Below, one piece after another: positions 1-5,767 of a stretch of 8,642 bases of DNA. Made by a program: the position numbers and the translations under genes. Within the stretch, counting starts at the first letter, position 1. Each line of letters starts with the position of its first letter. Under the pieces are notes generated by a model, which worked only from the letters and a program-made list of their open reading frames with translations, ran no database searches and was not told the origin of the DNA. Origin of the DNA: Pseudomonadota bacterium (GTDB taxonomy: Bacteria; Myxococcota; Bradymonadia; UBA4248); assembly GCA_017629415.1 (NCBI GenBank), contig JAGBXG010000456.1:1-8642 (forward strand). The letters run 5' to 3'.

Positions 1-72
1 GCGTATGCGCACAGGGGCTGTAAGCCCCGAGCACATAGACGTGCGCCGCGCCCCGTATGCGAATAGGGGCGC
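1..72. repeat. Cluster of intergenic hairpins at the left edge
   Basis: No credible gene lies here. Three inverted repeats are visible. GGGGC (14-18) pairs with GCCCC (24-28). That hairpin is enclosed by GCGCAC (7-12) pairing with GTGCGC (41-46). A separate stem, GCGCCCC (48-54) with GGGGCGC (66-72), encloses an 11-base loop. The nested GC-rich form resembles the other palindrome clusters in this window, but the core TATGGC/GCCATA motif is absent. It may be the 3' structure of a gene off the left edge, or one copy of a dispersed repeat; the window cuts it off. Confidence 0.5.
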
Positions 73-88
73 AAATCCGCTATAAGCC

Positions 89-117
89 TTGAAACATTAA
101 AAAATAATCCATATAAA
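89..117 (+). promoter_or_regulatory. Sigma70-like promoter for the lipoprotein gene
   Basis: TTGAAA (89-94) and TATAAA (112-117) are separated by exactly 17 bp. Each matches the sigma70 consensus at five of six positions, in an AT-rich stretch upstream of the lipoprotein start. The expected transcription start is near 123-125, which falls inside the 5' arm of the terminator-like hairpin at 121-147. The leader would therefore be about 57 nt. The assignment is by pattern only. Confidence 0.55.
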
Positions 118-120
118 AGC

Positions 121-156
121 CGCCGGTTTGATTCGCCAATCCCGGCGTTTTTTTTT
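121..156 (+). terminator. Terminator-like hairpin with T9 tract before the lipoprotein
   Basis: CGCCGG (121-126) pairs with CCGGCG (142-147). Inside, GATT (130-133) pairs with AATC (138-141). Nine T residues follow at 148-156. This is the classic intrinsic-terminator form on the + strand and would stop transcription arriving from the left. It lies 25 bp before the lipoprotein ATG and just downstream of that gene's apparent -10, so it overlaps the predicted transcription start. A transcript starting there would lack part of the 5' arm and might escape termination. Confidence 0.6.
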
Positions 157-164
157 GCTCTGAA

Positions 165-173
165 AGAGGAAGG
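165..173 (+). promoter_or_regulatory. Shine-Dalgarno region of the lipoprotein gene
   Basis: AGAGGAAGG is a purine-rich ribosome binding site ending 7 nt before the ATG at 181. It supports that start, as does the signal peptide that begins directly at that Met. Confidence 0.65.
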
Positions 174-180
174 CACAATC

Positions 181-2358
181 ATGTTGAAGAATCGCGCATT
201 CTGGCTTGTTTGCTGTAGTTTGGCTGCATTTGCTGTAGGTTGCTCTGAGCCGAACAGCAATGAGAATGACAATCAAAATCAGACGGTTATGTGTGGACAT
301 TTAGTGTGTGCTGATTCACAGAAATGTGTGAATGGGGAGTGCAAGACACCATGCAGTGCAGATGCCGTTGATACGTGCGTTGGCAACGATGTCCAGGTTT
401 GTGCGGGAGGATATTATACCACGATCACATGCTCAGCTGGATGCCTGGATGGGGAATGTGTTTGTACAGACGGAGCAAAACGCTGTGATAACGGCGGTAT
501 TTCGATTTGTTCGAATGGCGTTTGGGGGGCAGCCGTCGCTTGCCCGAACGGTTGTACTGCAGATGGGTGCATTCCTGACGATAACGGTGACAACGGCGAC
601 AATGGCAACAATGGCAATGACAACGGCGACAGCGGCAATGACAACAGCGACAACGGCAATGCTGGACAGGTGGAGTGCACTGAAAATGAAACCCTCAAAG
701 ACGGCAAATGGTATTGCGGTGATGTCATTTGCGAAGGCCGCGACAAAGATATTTCCTATTGCTCAGTGACACAGAAATGCGTTTTCTGGGACAGCTATTG
801 TACGAAAAATGAGCATTGTGCCGAAGGTGAGGTTTGCAGTCCGACGACAAATCGCTGCATCAGTGCATGCAATGATGATGAACCTGCTGGCAATATTGTT
901 CCGAACTGGAGTTTTGAGGAATGGGATGGAGAACGTCCGGCATATTGGTCGCATCATGACAATTACCAGGGTGTAACCATCATTCAGAAGTCGAATGATG
1001 CCAAAGCTTGTAACAGTGCTGTTCAGCTCATTAATACTACGAACAACAATGGCCGTCTTGAGAGTGAATTAGTGTCATTGCCTGAATTCAAGCTGCATCC
1101 GGATAAGGATAATAAAGAAAAATATAACTGCAGCCTTTGGAGTTTTGGTGAAGGCGGTACGTTGAATGTGAGCTATACGACGTTTGATGCTGACAAAAAA
1201 GAAATCACAAAGCATAAGAGTGTCGCAACCAAAGAAAGCATTTCCACGATTTATCGTCAAGAAACCTCCATTGAAATCAAAGTTGAGCCTGAAGCACGTT
1301 ATATTCAATTCATGCTTGGCTTTAATCAGACATCTGAAGATGGCATTGTTGTCGATGCTTTCTCCTGCGTGCGCGCGCCCAATGTTTGTGATGACAAGAC
1401 TTGCGGAGCTTGGGAAGCTTGTACAACGGCTAACAATGGCAAGTGCCTGCCGCTGAGTGGCAGATGCAGTTCAGATACGGATTGCAACAGCTCGTATGAA
1501 GAATGCAATATGGAAACACATGTTTGTGTCGGTGTTGAGGGCAAATGTGCGACATCGCAGGATTGTCCGGGGGCATTAGAAGGTACAGCCATGTGTAATG
1601 AAAACCATGAATGTGTTGCCGGCGATCCTTGTGCCAATGTCGATTGCAAGAAAGACTGGCTTGAGTGTAAAGCCGGTGCCTGTATGTTGAAAGAAGGTCG
1701 TTGCTGGAATACTGCAGACTGCACGGATAAGAATAAGCCTGCTTGTTATGGGGATACGCATACTTGTGTCGATATTTCCACAACATATCAGGTTGAAAAT
1801 GCGACCCAATGCCGTGTGACGGGGTATAATAAAGAAACCAAGGCTTGTCCTGTGAACATCGTCCCGAATGGTGGTTTTGAGGCTTGGGAAGAAGTTCAGC
1901 TTGGGGCATCGGCATCAAGTGTATTTACGTTGCCAGTCAGCTGGTATGGTTTAGAATTTGAGGTGGCTCCTGAACGTTTTGCAACTGAAATCGATGCCAA
2001 TGCTATCAAGCCTTATACCACCAACGTTCACAGCGGTGAAAAGGCACTTCAGGTTGTCTATACAAAGGATAAAGCGGAACGTTTTACTTCGGAAGGATTT
2101 GACGTTCCCAGCGGATCTTATGATTGTTATTACTGGGTACGCGGTAAAGGCGATGTCCGCATTCATTCCTTCAGCTCGAGAGGGGAACAGGAAAAATCGG
2201 ATTTCGTGTCCGTAGATACAAATGAGTGGGAACGTCATCCATTCTATATCAAGAATATGGCAACAGCGATGCGTTTGATCTTCTATGTCAGCCATACCGA
2301 TGCAGGCAAAGACCATATTCAGATTGACGATGTCGTGTGTACCGAACGCGTATTTTAA
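181..2358 (+). CDS. Cys-rich secreted lipoprotein with two jelly-roll-like domains
   Basis: The 725-residue protein opens with a lipoprotein signal peptide: Lys/Arg at 3 and 5, a hydrophobic stretch at 6-19, and lipobox AVGC with Cys21 as the acylation site. It is therefore probably anchored in the outer membrane and exposed to periplasm or surface. In order it has a polar Asn/Asp/Gln spacer (22-36), Cys modules (38-131), an Asp/Asn/Gly linker (133-160), more Cys modules (165-231), a first jelly-roll-like domain (about 238-399), Cys modules (about 402-556) and a second jelly-roll-like domain (559 to the end). The two domains start alike (NIVPNWSFEEW and NIVPNGGFEAW) and end with a short hydrophobic strand, Asp and Cys (VDAFSC, IDDVVC), as in CBM4/9-type galactose-binding-like folds. 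The mature protein has about 54 Cys, suggesting many disulfides. Ligand binding (glycan or surface) is inferred; no catalytic motif is seen. The gene appears monocistronic, with its own promoter and terminator. The lipoprotein call is firm; the function is unknown. Confidence 0.88.
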   Translation: MLKNRAFWLVCCSLAAFAVGCSEPNSNENDNQNQTVMCGHLVCADSQKCVNGECKTPCSADAVDTCVGNDVQVCAGGYYTTITCSAGCLDGECVCTDGAKRCDNGGISICSNGVWGAAVACPNGCTADGCIPDDNGDNGDNGNNGNDNGDSGNDNSDNGNAGQVECTENETLKDGKWYCGDVICEGRDKDISYCSVTQKCVFWDSYCTKNEHCAEGEVCSPTTNRCISACNDDEPAGNIVPNWSFEEWDGERPAYWSHHDNYQGVTIIQKSNDAKACNSAVQLINTTNNNGRLESELVSLPEFKLHPDKDNKEKYNCSLWSFGEGGTLNVSYTTFDADKKEITKHKSVATKESISTIYRQETSIEIKVEPEARYIQFMLGFNQTSEDGIVVDAFSCVRAPNVCDDKTCGAWEACTTANNGKCLPLSGRCSSDTDCNSSYEECNMETHVCVGVEGKCATSQDCPGALEGTAMCNENHECVAGDPCANVDCKKDWLECKAGACMLKEGRCWNTADCTDKNKPACYGDTHTCVDISTTYQVENATQCRVTGYNKETKACPVNIVPNGGFEAWEEVQLGASASSVFTLPVSWYGLEFEVAPERFATEIDANAIKPYTTNVHSGEKALQVVYTKDKAERFTSEGFDVPSGSYDCYYWVRGKGDVRIHSFSSRGEQEKSDFVSVDTNEWERHPFYIKNMATAMRLIFYVSHTDAGKDHIQIDDVVCTERVF
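577..660 (+). repeat. In-frame 9-bp minisatellite encoding a D/N/G/S linker
   Basis: This coding stretch is built from degenerate 9-bp units of the type GAY-AAY-GGY, giving residues 133-160 of the lipoprotein composed only of Asp, Asn, Gly and Ser. Because the unit is a multiple of three, gain or loss of copies keeps the frame and only changes linker length. The linker separates N-terminal Cys modules from the rest of the protein and is probably disordered and acidic. Confidence 0.75.
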
Positions 2359-2391
2359 TCTTAATCATCCAATTGGTTTTGAGGCTTGCTT

Positions 2392-2414
2392 ATGGCGTGT
2401 CGACGACACGCCAT
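2392..2414. repeat. Perfect 10-bp stem hairpin after the lipoprotein gene
   Basis: ATGGCGTGTC (2392-2401) pairs perfectly with GACACGCCAT (2405-2414) around a 3-base loop. It lies 33 bp past the lipoprotein stop. No T tract follows, so it is not by itself an intrinsic terminator. The TATGGC...GCCAT core is shared with the palindromes at 3575-3640 and 8539-8591, so it is probably a variant of that family. It may protect the mRNA 3' end. Confidence 0.6.
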
Positions 2415-2426
2415 TACGTGCGCTTT

Positions 2427-2478
2427 GCCGGCTGGCTATTTCATGAGCCAAATACGCCGCCGGCTGTTTTTTATTTTT
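2427..2478 (+). terminator. Intrinsic terminator of the lipoprotein gene
   Basis: GCCGGC (2427-2432) pairs with GCCGGC (2459-2464), and inside it TGGCT (2433-2437) pairs with AGCCA (2446-2450). A T6-A-T5 tract follows at 2467-2478. The structure lies about 70 bp downstream of the lipoprotein stop and on its strand, and it prevents + strand transcription from running antisense into the convergent membrane-protein gene. Confidence 0.7.
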
Positions 2479-2480
2479 GA

Positions 2481-2534
2481 GGGGGCAAGCCCCCTGCGGC
2501 GCTATTGGCTTGTCGCCAATACGCGCCTACCCCC
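2481..2534. repeat. Composite palindrome, copy A (54 bp)
   Basis: The first part is a perfect hairpin, GGGGGC (2481-2486) with GCCCCC (2489-2494). The second is a nested hairpin: outer GGCGC (2498-2502) with GCGCC (2523-2527), an unpaired C at 2522, and inner TATTGGC (2503-2509) with GCCAATA (2515-2521). It ends in TACCCCC. The same composite occurs at 8539-8591 in the same orientation with a different inner stem that still pairs. The terminal CCCCC could alternatively pair with the opening GGGGG and close a larger structure. It lies 27 bp past the stop of the membrane-protein gene, but that strand shows no T tract after it, so it is not a classic terminator for that gene. Confidence 0.7.
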
Positions 2535-2561
2535 AAGGCAAGATCGCGAGAAACTGATTGC

Positions 2562-3449
2562 TTATGGCTGAGCTGGAACAGCGTCAATGTACAGTTTGAT
2601 AAAATAGTTTAATAGGTTTGCAATATTTTTATAATCAAGCGTATTTTGGACTCTGATAACAAGTTGTGATTGGGTTTTCATATTTTCTATATTTTGGAAA
2701 ATTTCCCGTTCTTTATTTTGCAACATCATTCTTTTGGCTGGATGCATATGGCGATAATCTAAATTTCCGTTTTGTAATTCACAAGGAAAATAGGGTTCAT
2801 TATTTCCAGAAGAACTATTGTAAGACTGGATCATGTTTTCTCTGAGGACGTGATAAGGCATTGGCAGTTCTAATAGAGATAATGTGTATAAATTTAAATG
2901 ATTGGGTGAACTGGTATCAAGTAAATCATTCGTTTGAATGGTTTGAAGCTCCAAAGAACTTACAATTGTCATGAATGGATTTAAATTATTCCAATATCGG
3001 GGTTGTATGTGGCCTCTAGCTATTTTTATGCAGCTGTCTTCAAAATATATCCATGTAGAAGTTGAACATGAAATAATATAATACATGGATGCGCAGATAA
3101 AAGATATGAATAGAATAAAAATAAGAGATATGAAAAACCAGCTGGGTTTATCGATGAAGACGATGGCGATACAGGTCGCACAGATCCCCATCATGCTAAA
3201 TAACAATACGCCAATACAAGCAGGCAGGGGTTCTGTATTTTGTATTCTTAGGAGCGGTAGACCTTGATGCTGAACCCAGCTGCAATATTTAGGCAGTGGT
3301 GTGTTTATCATGGTCTGATAAACAGAAATGCTATGATTTGTTTGGCCTGGATATGGATTTTGAGATTCATTTGCAGAAGATGCTGGCTGATCCCATGGTA
3401 AATTTTCGTCAGACAGTAATGAGTTAGGGGAATAAGACTGATTTGTCAT
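2562..3449 (-). CDS. Two-TM membrane protein of unknown function
   Basis: The 295-residue protein matches no family I recognise. Residues 1-50 are polar and rich in Ser, Asn, Pro and Gln, probably disordered. Two hydrophobic helices follow at about 77-99 and 104-126, joined by a very short turn (DKPS), so the protein likely makes a membrane hairpin with both termini on one side. Residues about 130-295 form a soluble domain with alternating hydrophobic residues that could be a small mixed alpha/beta domain; this is a guess. No signal peptide, catalytic motif or nucleotide-binding motif is visible. The start is supported by AAGGA 7 nt before the ATG. The gene has its own promoter, converges on the lipoprotein gene, and is separated from prfC by terminator-like palindromes. 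It is visibly more AT-rich than prfC and alaS, which may mean weak constraint or horizontal acquisition. It is probably a real gene, given length, promoter and ribosome site. Confidence 0.72.
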   Translation of the reverse strand: MTNQSYSPNSLLSDENLPWDQPASSANESQNPYPGQTNHSISVYQTMINTPLPKYCSWVQHQGLPLLRIQNTEPLPACIGVLLFSMMGICATCIAIVFIDKPSWFFISLIFILFISFICASMYYIISCSTSTWIYFEDSCIKIARGHIQPRYWNNLNPFMTIVSSLELQTIQTNDLLDTSSPNHLNLYTLSLLELPMPYHVLRENMIQSYNSSSGNNEPYFPCELQNGNLDYRHMHPAKRMMLQNKEREIFQNIENMKTQSQLVIRVQNTLDYKNIANLLNYFIKLYIDAVPAQP

Positions 3450-3456
3450 GGGATTG

Positions 3457-3504
3457 TCCTTGAGAGAGCTTTTGGTTTTGTAAATTGGAGATCCGTAGTG
3501 TCAA
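3457..3504 (-). promoter_or_regulatory. Promoter and Shine-Dalgarno of the membrane-protein gene
   Basis: Read on the - strand, a perfect -35 TTGACA (3504-3499) is followed after 16 bp by TACAAA (3482-3477), which matches the -10 consensus at four of six positions. Transcription would start near 3470, giving a leader of about 20 nt. That leader carries AAGGA (3461-3457) 7 nt before the ATG at 3449. The three elements agree with each other, which also supports the gene being real. Confidence 0.65.
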
Positions 3505-3567
3505 ACCTGCAACAGAATCTTGTATGTCATCGATTTCAAGGGAAGCATATTCAGAAAAAGCAAATAT

Positions 3568-3603
3568 AAAAAATCGCCGCGTATGGCGTTAGCCATAGCG
3601 GCG
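3568..3603 (-). terminator. Intrinsic terminator of prfC, built on a dispersed palindrome
   Basis: Read on the - strand, outer arms CGCCGC and GCGGCG (3603-3598 with 3580-3575) enclose inner arms TATGGC and GCCATA (3597-3592 with 3587-3582) around loop TAAC, with one unpaired C at 3581. A then T6 (3574-3568) follow directly. This gives a 12-bp GC-rich hairpin with a U tract about 50 nt past the prfC stop. The hairpin belongs to the same family as 3610-3640, 2481-2534 and 8539-8591, so a repeat appears to serve as a terminator here. Confidence 0.72.
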
Positions 3604-3609
3604 GTTCAG

Positions 3610-3640
3610 GCGCGGTGTATGGCGTCAGCCATAGCCGCGC
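3610..3640 (-). repeat. Dispersed palindrome, second tandem copy after prfC
   Basis: On the - strand, outer arms GCGCGG/CCGCGC (3640-3635 with 3615-3610) enclose TATGGC (3633-3628) and GCCATA (3623-3618) around loop TGAC. A small asymmetric internal loop (C3634 position against 3616-3617) sits between the two stems. It is 6 bp from the terminator copy and in the same orientation. The inner stem is identical to that copy, while the outer arms differ yet remain complementary. Confidence 0.7.
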
Positions 3641-3654
3641 TCTCAAAAAAAAGA

Positions 3655-5259
3655 TTAACCAACTTTGCGGCCAGGCTGGACAGCGGCGATAAATTCCACG
3701 CCTTTGTCGGCATAATCATCAATGATTCTGCGCATCATCCATTCGCTTGAGAACAGGACGATGAGGCGGTTTTCGATATCGCGCAGGCAAAGGGTGCCGC
3801 TGCGGCGCGACATTTCGGCCACATCGAGGTCACCTTCGATCCAGCGTGCATGCTGGTAGGGCAGGCCGTCAAAAGTGACGTTGACGTTGTATTCCGTTTG
3901 GAGACGGTTTTGAACGACATCGAATTGCAGTTTGCCGACGGCACCAAGAATGGGATCGCGCTGCATGCGTTCGAGATCGTAAAAGACTTGAACGGCACCT
4001 TCTTCTGAAAGTTCGTCGAGGCCTTTTTGGAGCTGTTTGCGTTTGAGGGGATCGCGCAAAACGACGCGGACGAAGTTTTCGGGGCTGAAACGCGGAATAC
4101 CTTCGTAACGAATGGCTTTGCCCGTATGAAGCGTATCACCGATATGGAGCTGACCGGAGTCCCAAAGACCCACGATATCGCCGGCAAATGCCTCTTCGAC
4201 GTTACTGCGTTCCTGAGCCATGAACATCAGGGATTTGGCAAGCGTCATTTTGGCACCCGTGCGTTGCAATGTGGCTTGCATACCGCGTTCAAAACGGCCC
4301 GAACAAATGCGGAAAAAGGCAATTCTGTCGCGGTGACGCGGATCCATGTTCGCCTGAATTTTAAATACAAATCCCGAAAATTCCTCGTCATCAGGCGCAA
4401 CGACATCGCCATCGGCAGTCATGCGCTCGCGGGGAGCCGGCGCCAGATTGATAAACGCATCGAGGAACGGCTCGACACCAAAGTTTGTCAATGCACTGCC
4501 GAAAAAGACCGGACTGAGCTTGCCTGCCAAAAATTTCTCGCGATTAAAAGGCTCGCCGGCACCATCCAAAAGCTCCAGACCATCCTGAAGATCGCCATAA
4601 AGACGGTCGCCAAGTTCGTTTTTAAGCGCAGGATCGTCCAAACTGCCTTCAATGATAGGCACACGATTGGAACCGCCATCGGCACGTTCAAATTTGAGCA
4701 ATTTTTGATTCCAACGATCGTAAACGCCCAAAAAGGCTTTACCCTGACCGACTGGCCATGTTGCCGGAGATGTCGGAATACCAAGAACTTCTTCGATTTC
4801 GGACAACAATTCGAGCGGATCACGGCCTTCGCGGTCCATCTTGTTAATAAATGTCACGATGGGAATACCGCGCATACGACAAACCTGGAACAATTTAATC
4901 GTCTGCGGCTCCACGCCCTTGACAGCATCGATCAACATGATAGCCGAGTCTGCCGCTGCCAGCGTGCGATACGTGTCTTCACTAAAGTCATTGTGACCCG
5001 GGGTGTCGAGCAAATTCATTTCGCAGCCTGCCCACTCAAAATGCATGACGGATGTCGAAATCGAAATGCCGCGTTCCTGTTCCATCGCCATCCAGTCACT
5101 GGTGGCATGCCGGTCGCTGCGGCGCGCTTTGACGGAACCTGCTGTATGTACGGCACCTCCGTAAAGCAAGAGTTTTTCTGTCAATGTCGTTTTACCGGCG
5201 TCAGGGTGCGAAATAATCGCAAACGTACGACGACGGCTGATGGCTTCGGTATGTTTCAT
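3655..5259 (-). CDS. prfC: Peptide chain release factor 3 (RF3)
   Basis: RF3 is a cytoplasmic translational GTPase that ejects RF1 or RF2 from the ribosome after peptide release. The 534-residue protein matches the family length (E. coli 529). G1 is SHPDAGKT (17-24), switch I has RGISIS (63-68), G3 is DTPGH (85-89) and G4 is NKMD (139-142). The RF3 signature around G3 continues with NDFSEDTYRTL, which separates it from EF-G, and the C-terminal domain shows SEEGAVQVF and GAVGKLQFDVVQNRL, also typical of RF3. All GTPase motifs are intact. The start at 5259 gives the expected short N-terminal extension before G1. No clear Shine-Dalgarno precedes it. A T8 tract directly follows the stop, then two tandem palindromes, the second forming a terminator. 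Upstream lies about 500 bp of repeats, so co-transcription with alaS is unlikely. Confidence 0.97.
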   Translation of the reverse strand: MKHTEAISRRRTFAIISHPDAGKTTLTEKLLLYGGAVHTAGSVKARRSDRHATSDWMAMEQERGISISTSVMHFEWAGCEMNLLDTPGHNDFSEDTYRTLAAADSAIMLIDAVKGVEPQTIKLFQVCRMRGIPIVTFINKMDREGRDPLELLSEIEEVLGIPTSPATWPVGQGKAFLGVYDRWNQKLLKFERADGGSNRVPIIEGSLDDPALKNELGDRLYGDLQDGLELLDGAGEPFNREKFLAGKLSPVFFGSALTNFGVEPFLDAFINLAPAPRERMTADGDVVAPDDEEFSGFVFKIQANMDPRHRDRIAFFRICSGRFERGMQATLQRTGAKMTLAKSLMFMAQERSNVEEAFAGDIVGLWDSGQLHIGDTLHTGKAIRYEGIPRFSPENFVRVVLRDPLKRKQLQKGLDELSEEGAVQVFYDLERMQRDPILGAVGKLQFDVVQNRLQTEYNVNVTFDGLPYQHARWIEGDLDVAEMSRRSGTLCLRDIENRLIVLFSSEWMMRRIIDDYADKGVEFIAAVQPGRKVG

Positions 5260-5269
5260 GGTTTAACTT

Positions 5270-5275
5270 TTTATA
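5270..5275 (-). promoter_or_regulatory. Possible -10 element very close to the prfC start
   Basis: TATAAA on the - strand ends 10 bp before the prfC ATG. If it is a -10, transcription would start about 3-5 nt before the ATG, giving a nearly leaderless mRNA, which would fit the missing Shine-Dalgarno. No good -35 is seen at 16-18 bp spacing. A second weak candidate, TACAAT (5314-5309), also lacks a good -35. Confidence 0.25.
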
Positions 5276-5313
5276 AGGTGAAAGAATTTTGTTGTTGTGG
5301 AGTGAGGTATTGT

Positions 5314-5360
5314 AGGCCCCACTATCGCGCCTTTGGCGCGTTCTCCCCATGGAGGAGAAA
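5314..5360. repeat. 47-bp two-hairpin repeat, copy 1
   Basis: The first 37 bp (5314-5350) are identical to 5383-5419, and the following 10 bp differ at two positions. Each copy holds two hairpins: CGCGCC-TTT-GGCGCG and a TTCTCC/GGAGAA stem (here TTCTCCCC with GGAGGAGAA, slightly imperfect). The copies are 69 bp apart, in direct orientation, with a 22-bp spacer. They lie upstream of prfC. The region contains no gene. Confidence 0.8.
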
Positions 5361-5382
5361 CCTGATTCGCTGACGCTCATCC

Positions 5383-5429
5383 AGGCCCCACTATCGCGCC
5401 TTTGGCGCGTTCTCCCCATAGGGGAGAAA
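5383..5429. repeat. 47-bp two-hairpin repeat, copy 2
   Basis: Direct repeat of 5314-5360. Here the second hairpin is perfect: TTCTCCCC (5410-5417) pairs with GGGGAGAA (5421-5428). The copy also appears to be the left arm of a larger cruciform whose right arm is at 5466-5501: CCCCA (5386-5390) can pair with TGGGG (5492-5496), and TCTCC with GGAGA. Confidence 0.8.
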
Positions 5430-5431
5430 TA

Positions 5432-5501
5432 GATGCCCTTTGGGCATCATTTGCACTCGCCATTCATGGAGAGGGCGGCCGCGTAGCGGCATGGGGTGAG
5501 G
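5432..5501. repeat. Central hairpin and right arm of a larger palindrome
   Basis: GATGCCC (5432-5438) and GGGCATC (5442-5448) form a perfect 7-bp hairpin with a TTT loop. Further right, GCCGC (5478-5482) and GCGGC (5486-5490) form another hairpin, flanked by GGAGA and TGGGG(TGAGG). These flanks complement TCTCC and CCCCA of the 47-bp copy at 5383-5429, so 5383-5501 can be read as one roughly 120-bp element with a small hairpin inside each arm. This pairing is read by eye. Confidence 0.5.
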
Positions 5502-5512
5502 TTAAAACACCG

Positions 5513-5640
5513 TTTTTTGCCGCCATGTTGATGTCAGTTCAAGGAAACAAGGCGCGAAGCGAAGGAGCGTACACACGGTACGTGACTGAGCTGAGCAACG
5601 CAGTTGACGAAGAAATGACGCAACAGGGCGAGCAAAAATC
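5513..5640. repeat. 128-bp inverted-repeat unit 1 of a tandem pair
   Basis: The unit aligns to 5641-5767 at a constant 128-bp offset. The most conserved block is 23 bp (5564-5586, identical to 5692-5714), which contains the hairpin CGTAC-ACACG-GTACG. The ends are inverted: GCCGCC.TGTTG (from 5519) pairs with CAACA.GGCGAGC (ending 5633), bounded by T6 and A5 runs. Open reading frames across it are repeat translations. Confidence 0.8.
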
Positions 5641-5767
5641 TTTTTTGCCGTCCAGTGGATGCAACTCCGAGGAAGCAAGAAGAGAGCGGAGGGAGCGTAC
5701 ACACGGTACGTGACCGACGCGAACGACGCTGCTGACGAAGGAGGTGCGCCACTGGGCGAGCAAAAAA
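5641..5767. repeat. 128-bp inverted-repeat unit 2, abutting the alaS stop
   Basis: This is the second tandem unit, with T6 at 5641-5646 and A6 at 5762-5767. Its end arms pair better than those of unit 1: CC-AGTGG near 5652-5658 pairs with CCACTGG near 5750-5756, and CTCC (5665-5668) pairs with GGAG (5740-5743). Where the two units differ inside the arms, both strands of the stem have changed together. The unit ends exactly at the last base of the alaS stop codon, and its terminal T6 on the - strand serves as the U tract of the alaS terminator. Confidence 0.8.

Noticed and set aside
332..769. 145-codon + strand frame overlapping the lipoprotein gene
   Set aside because: It is out of frame with the lipobox gene, and its Thr/Ala/Met-rich tail is the minisatellite read in another frame.
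1430..1918. Open frames on the - strand inside the lipoprotein gene (also 1326-1724 and 1951-2316)
   Set aside because: They are shadows of the + strand gene. His/Ser/Cys-rich translations reflect the antisense of Cys codons, and no promoter or ribosome site supports them.
2386..2571. 61-codon frame after the lipoprotein gene
   Set aside because: It translates the terminator and composite palindrome and has no ribosome site.
4027..5373. 448-codon open frame on the + strand
   Set aside because: It is fully antisense to prfC, which has every RF3 motif. The translation shows no recognisable domain, and it runs into the repeats upstream of prfC.
5314..5767. CRISPR array or transposon in the repeat-rich gap
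   Set aside because: Repeats are only two copies of each type with unequal, self-paired sequence rather than short identical repeats with unique spacers, and there is no transposase or cas gene.
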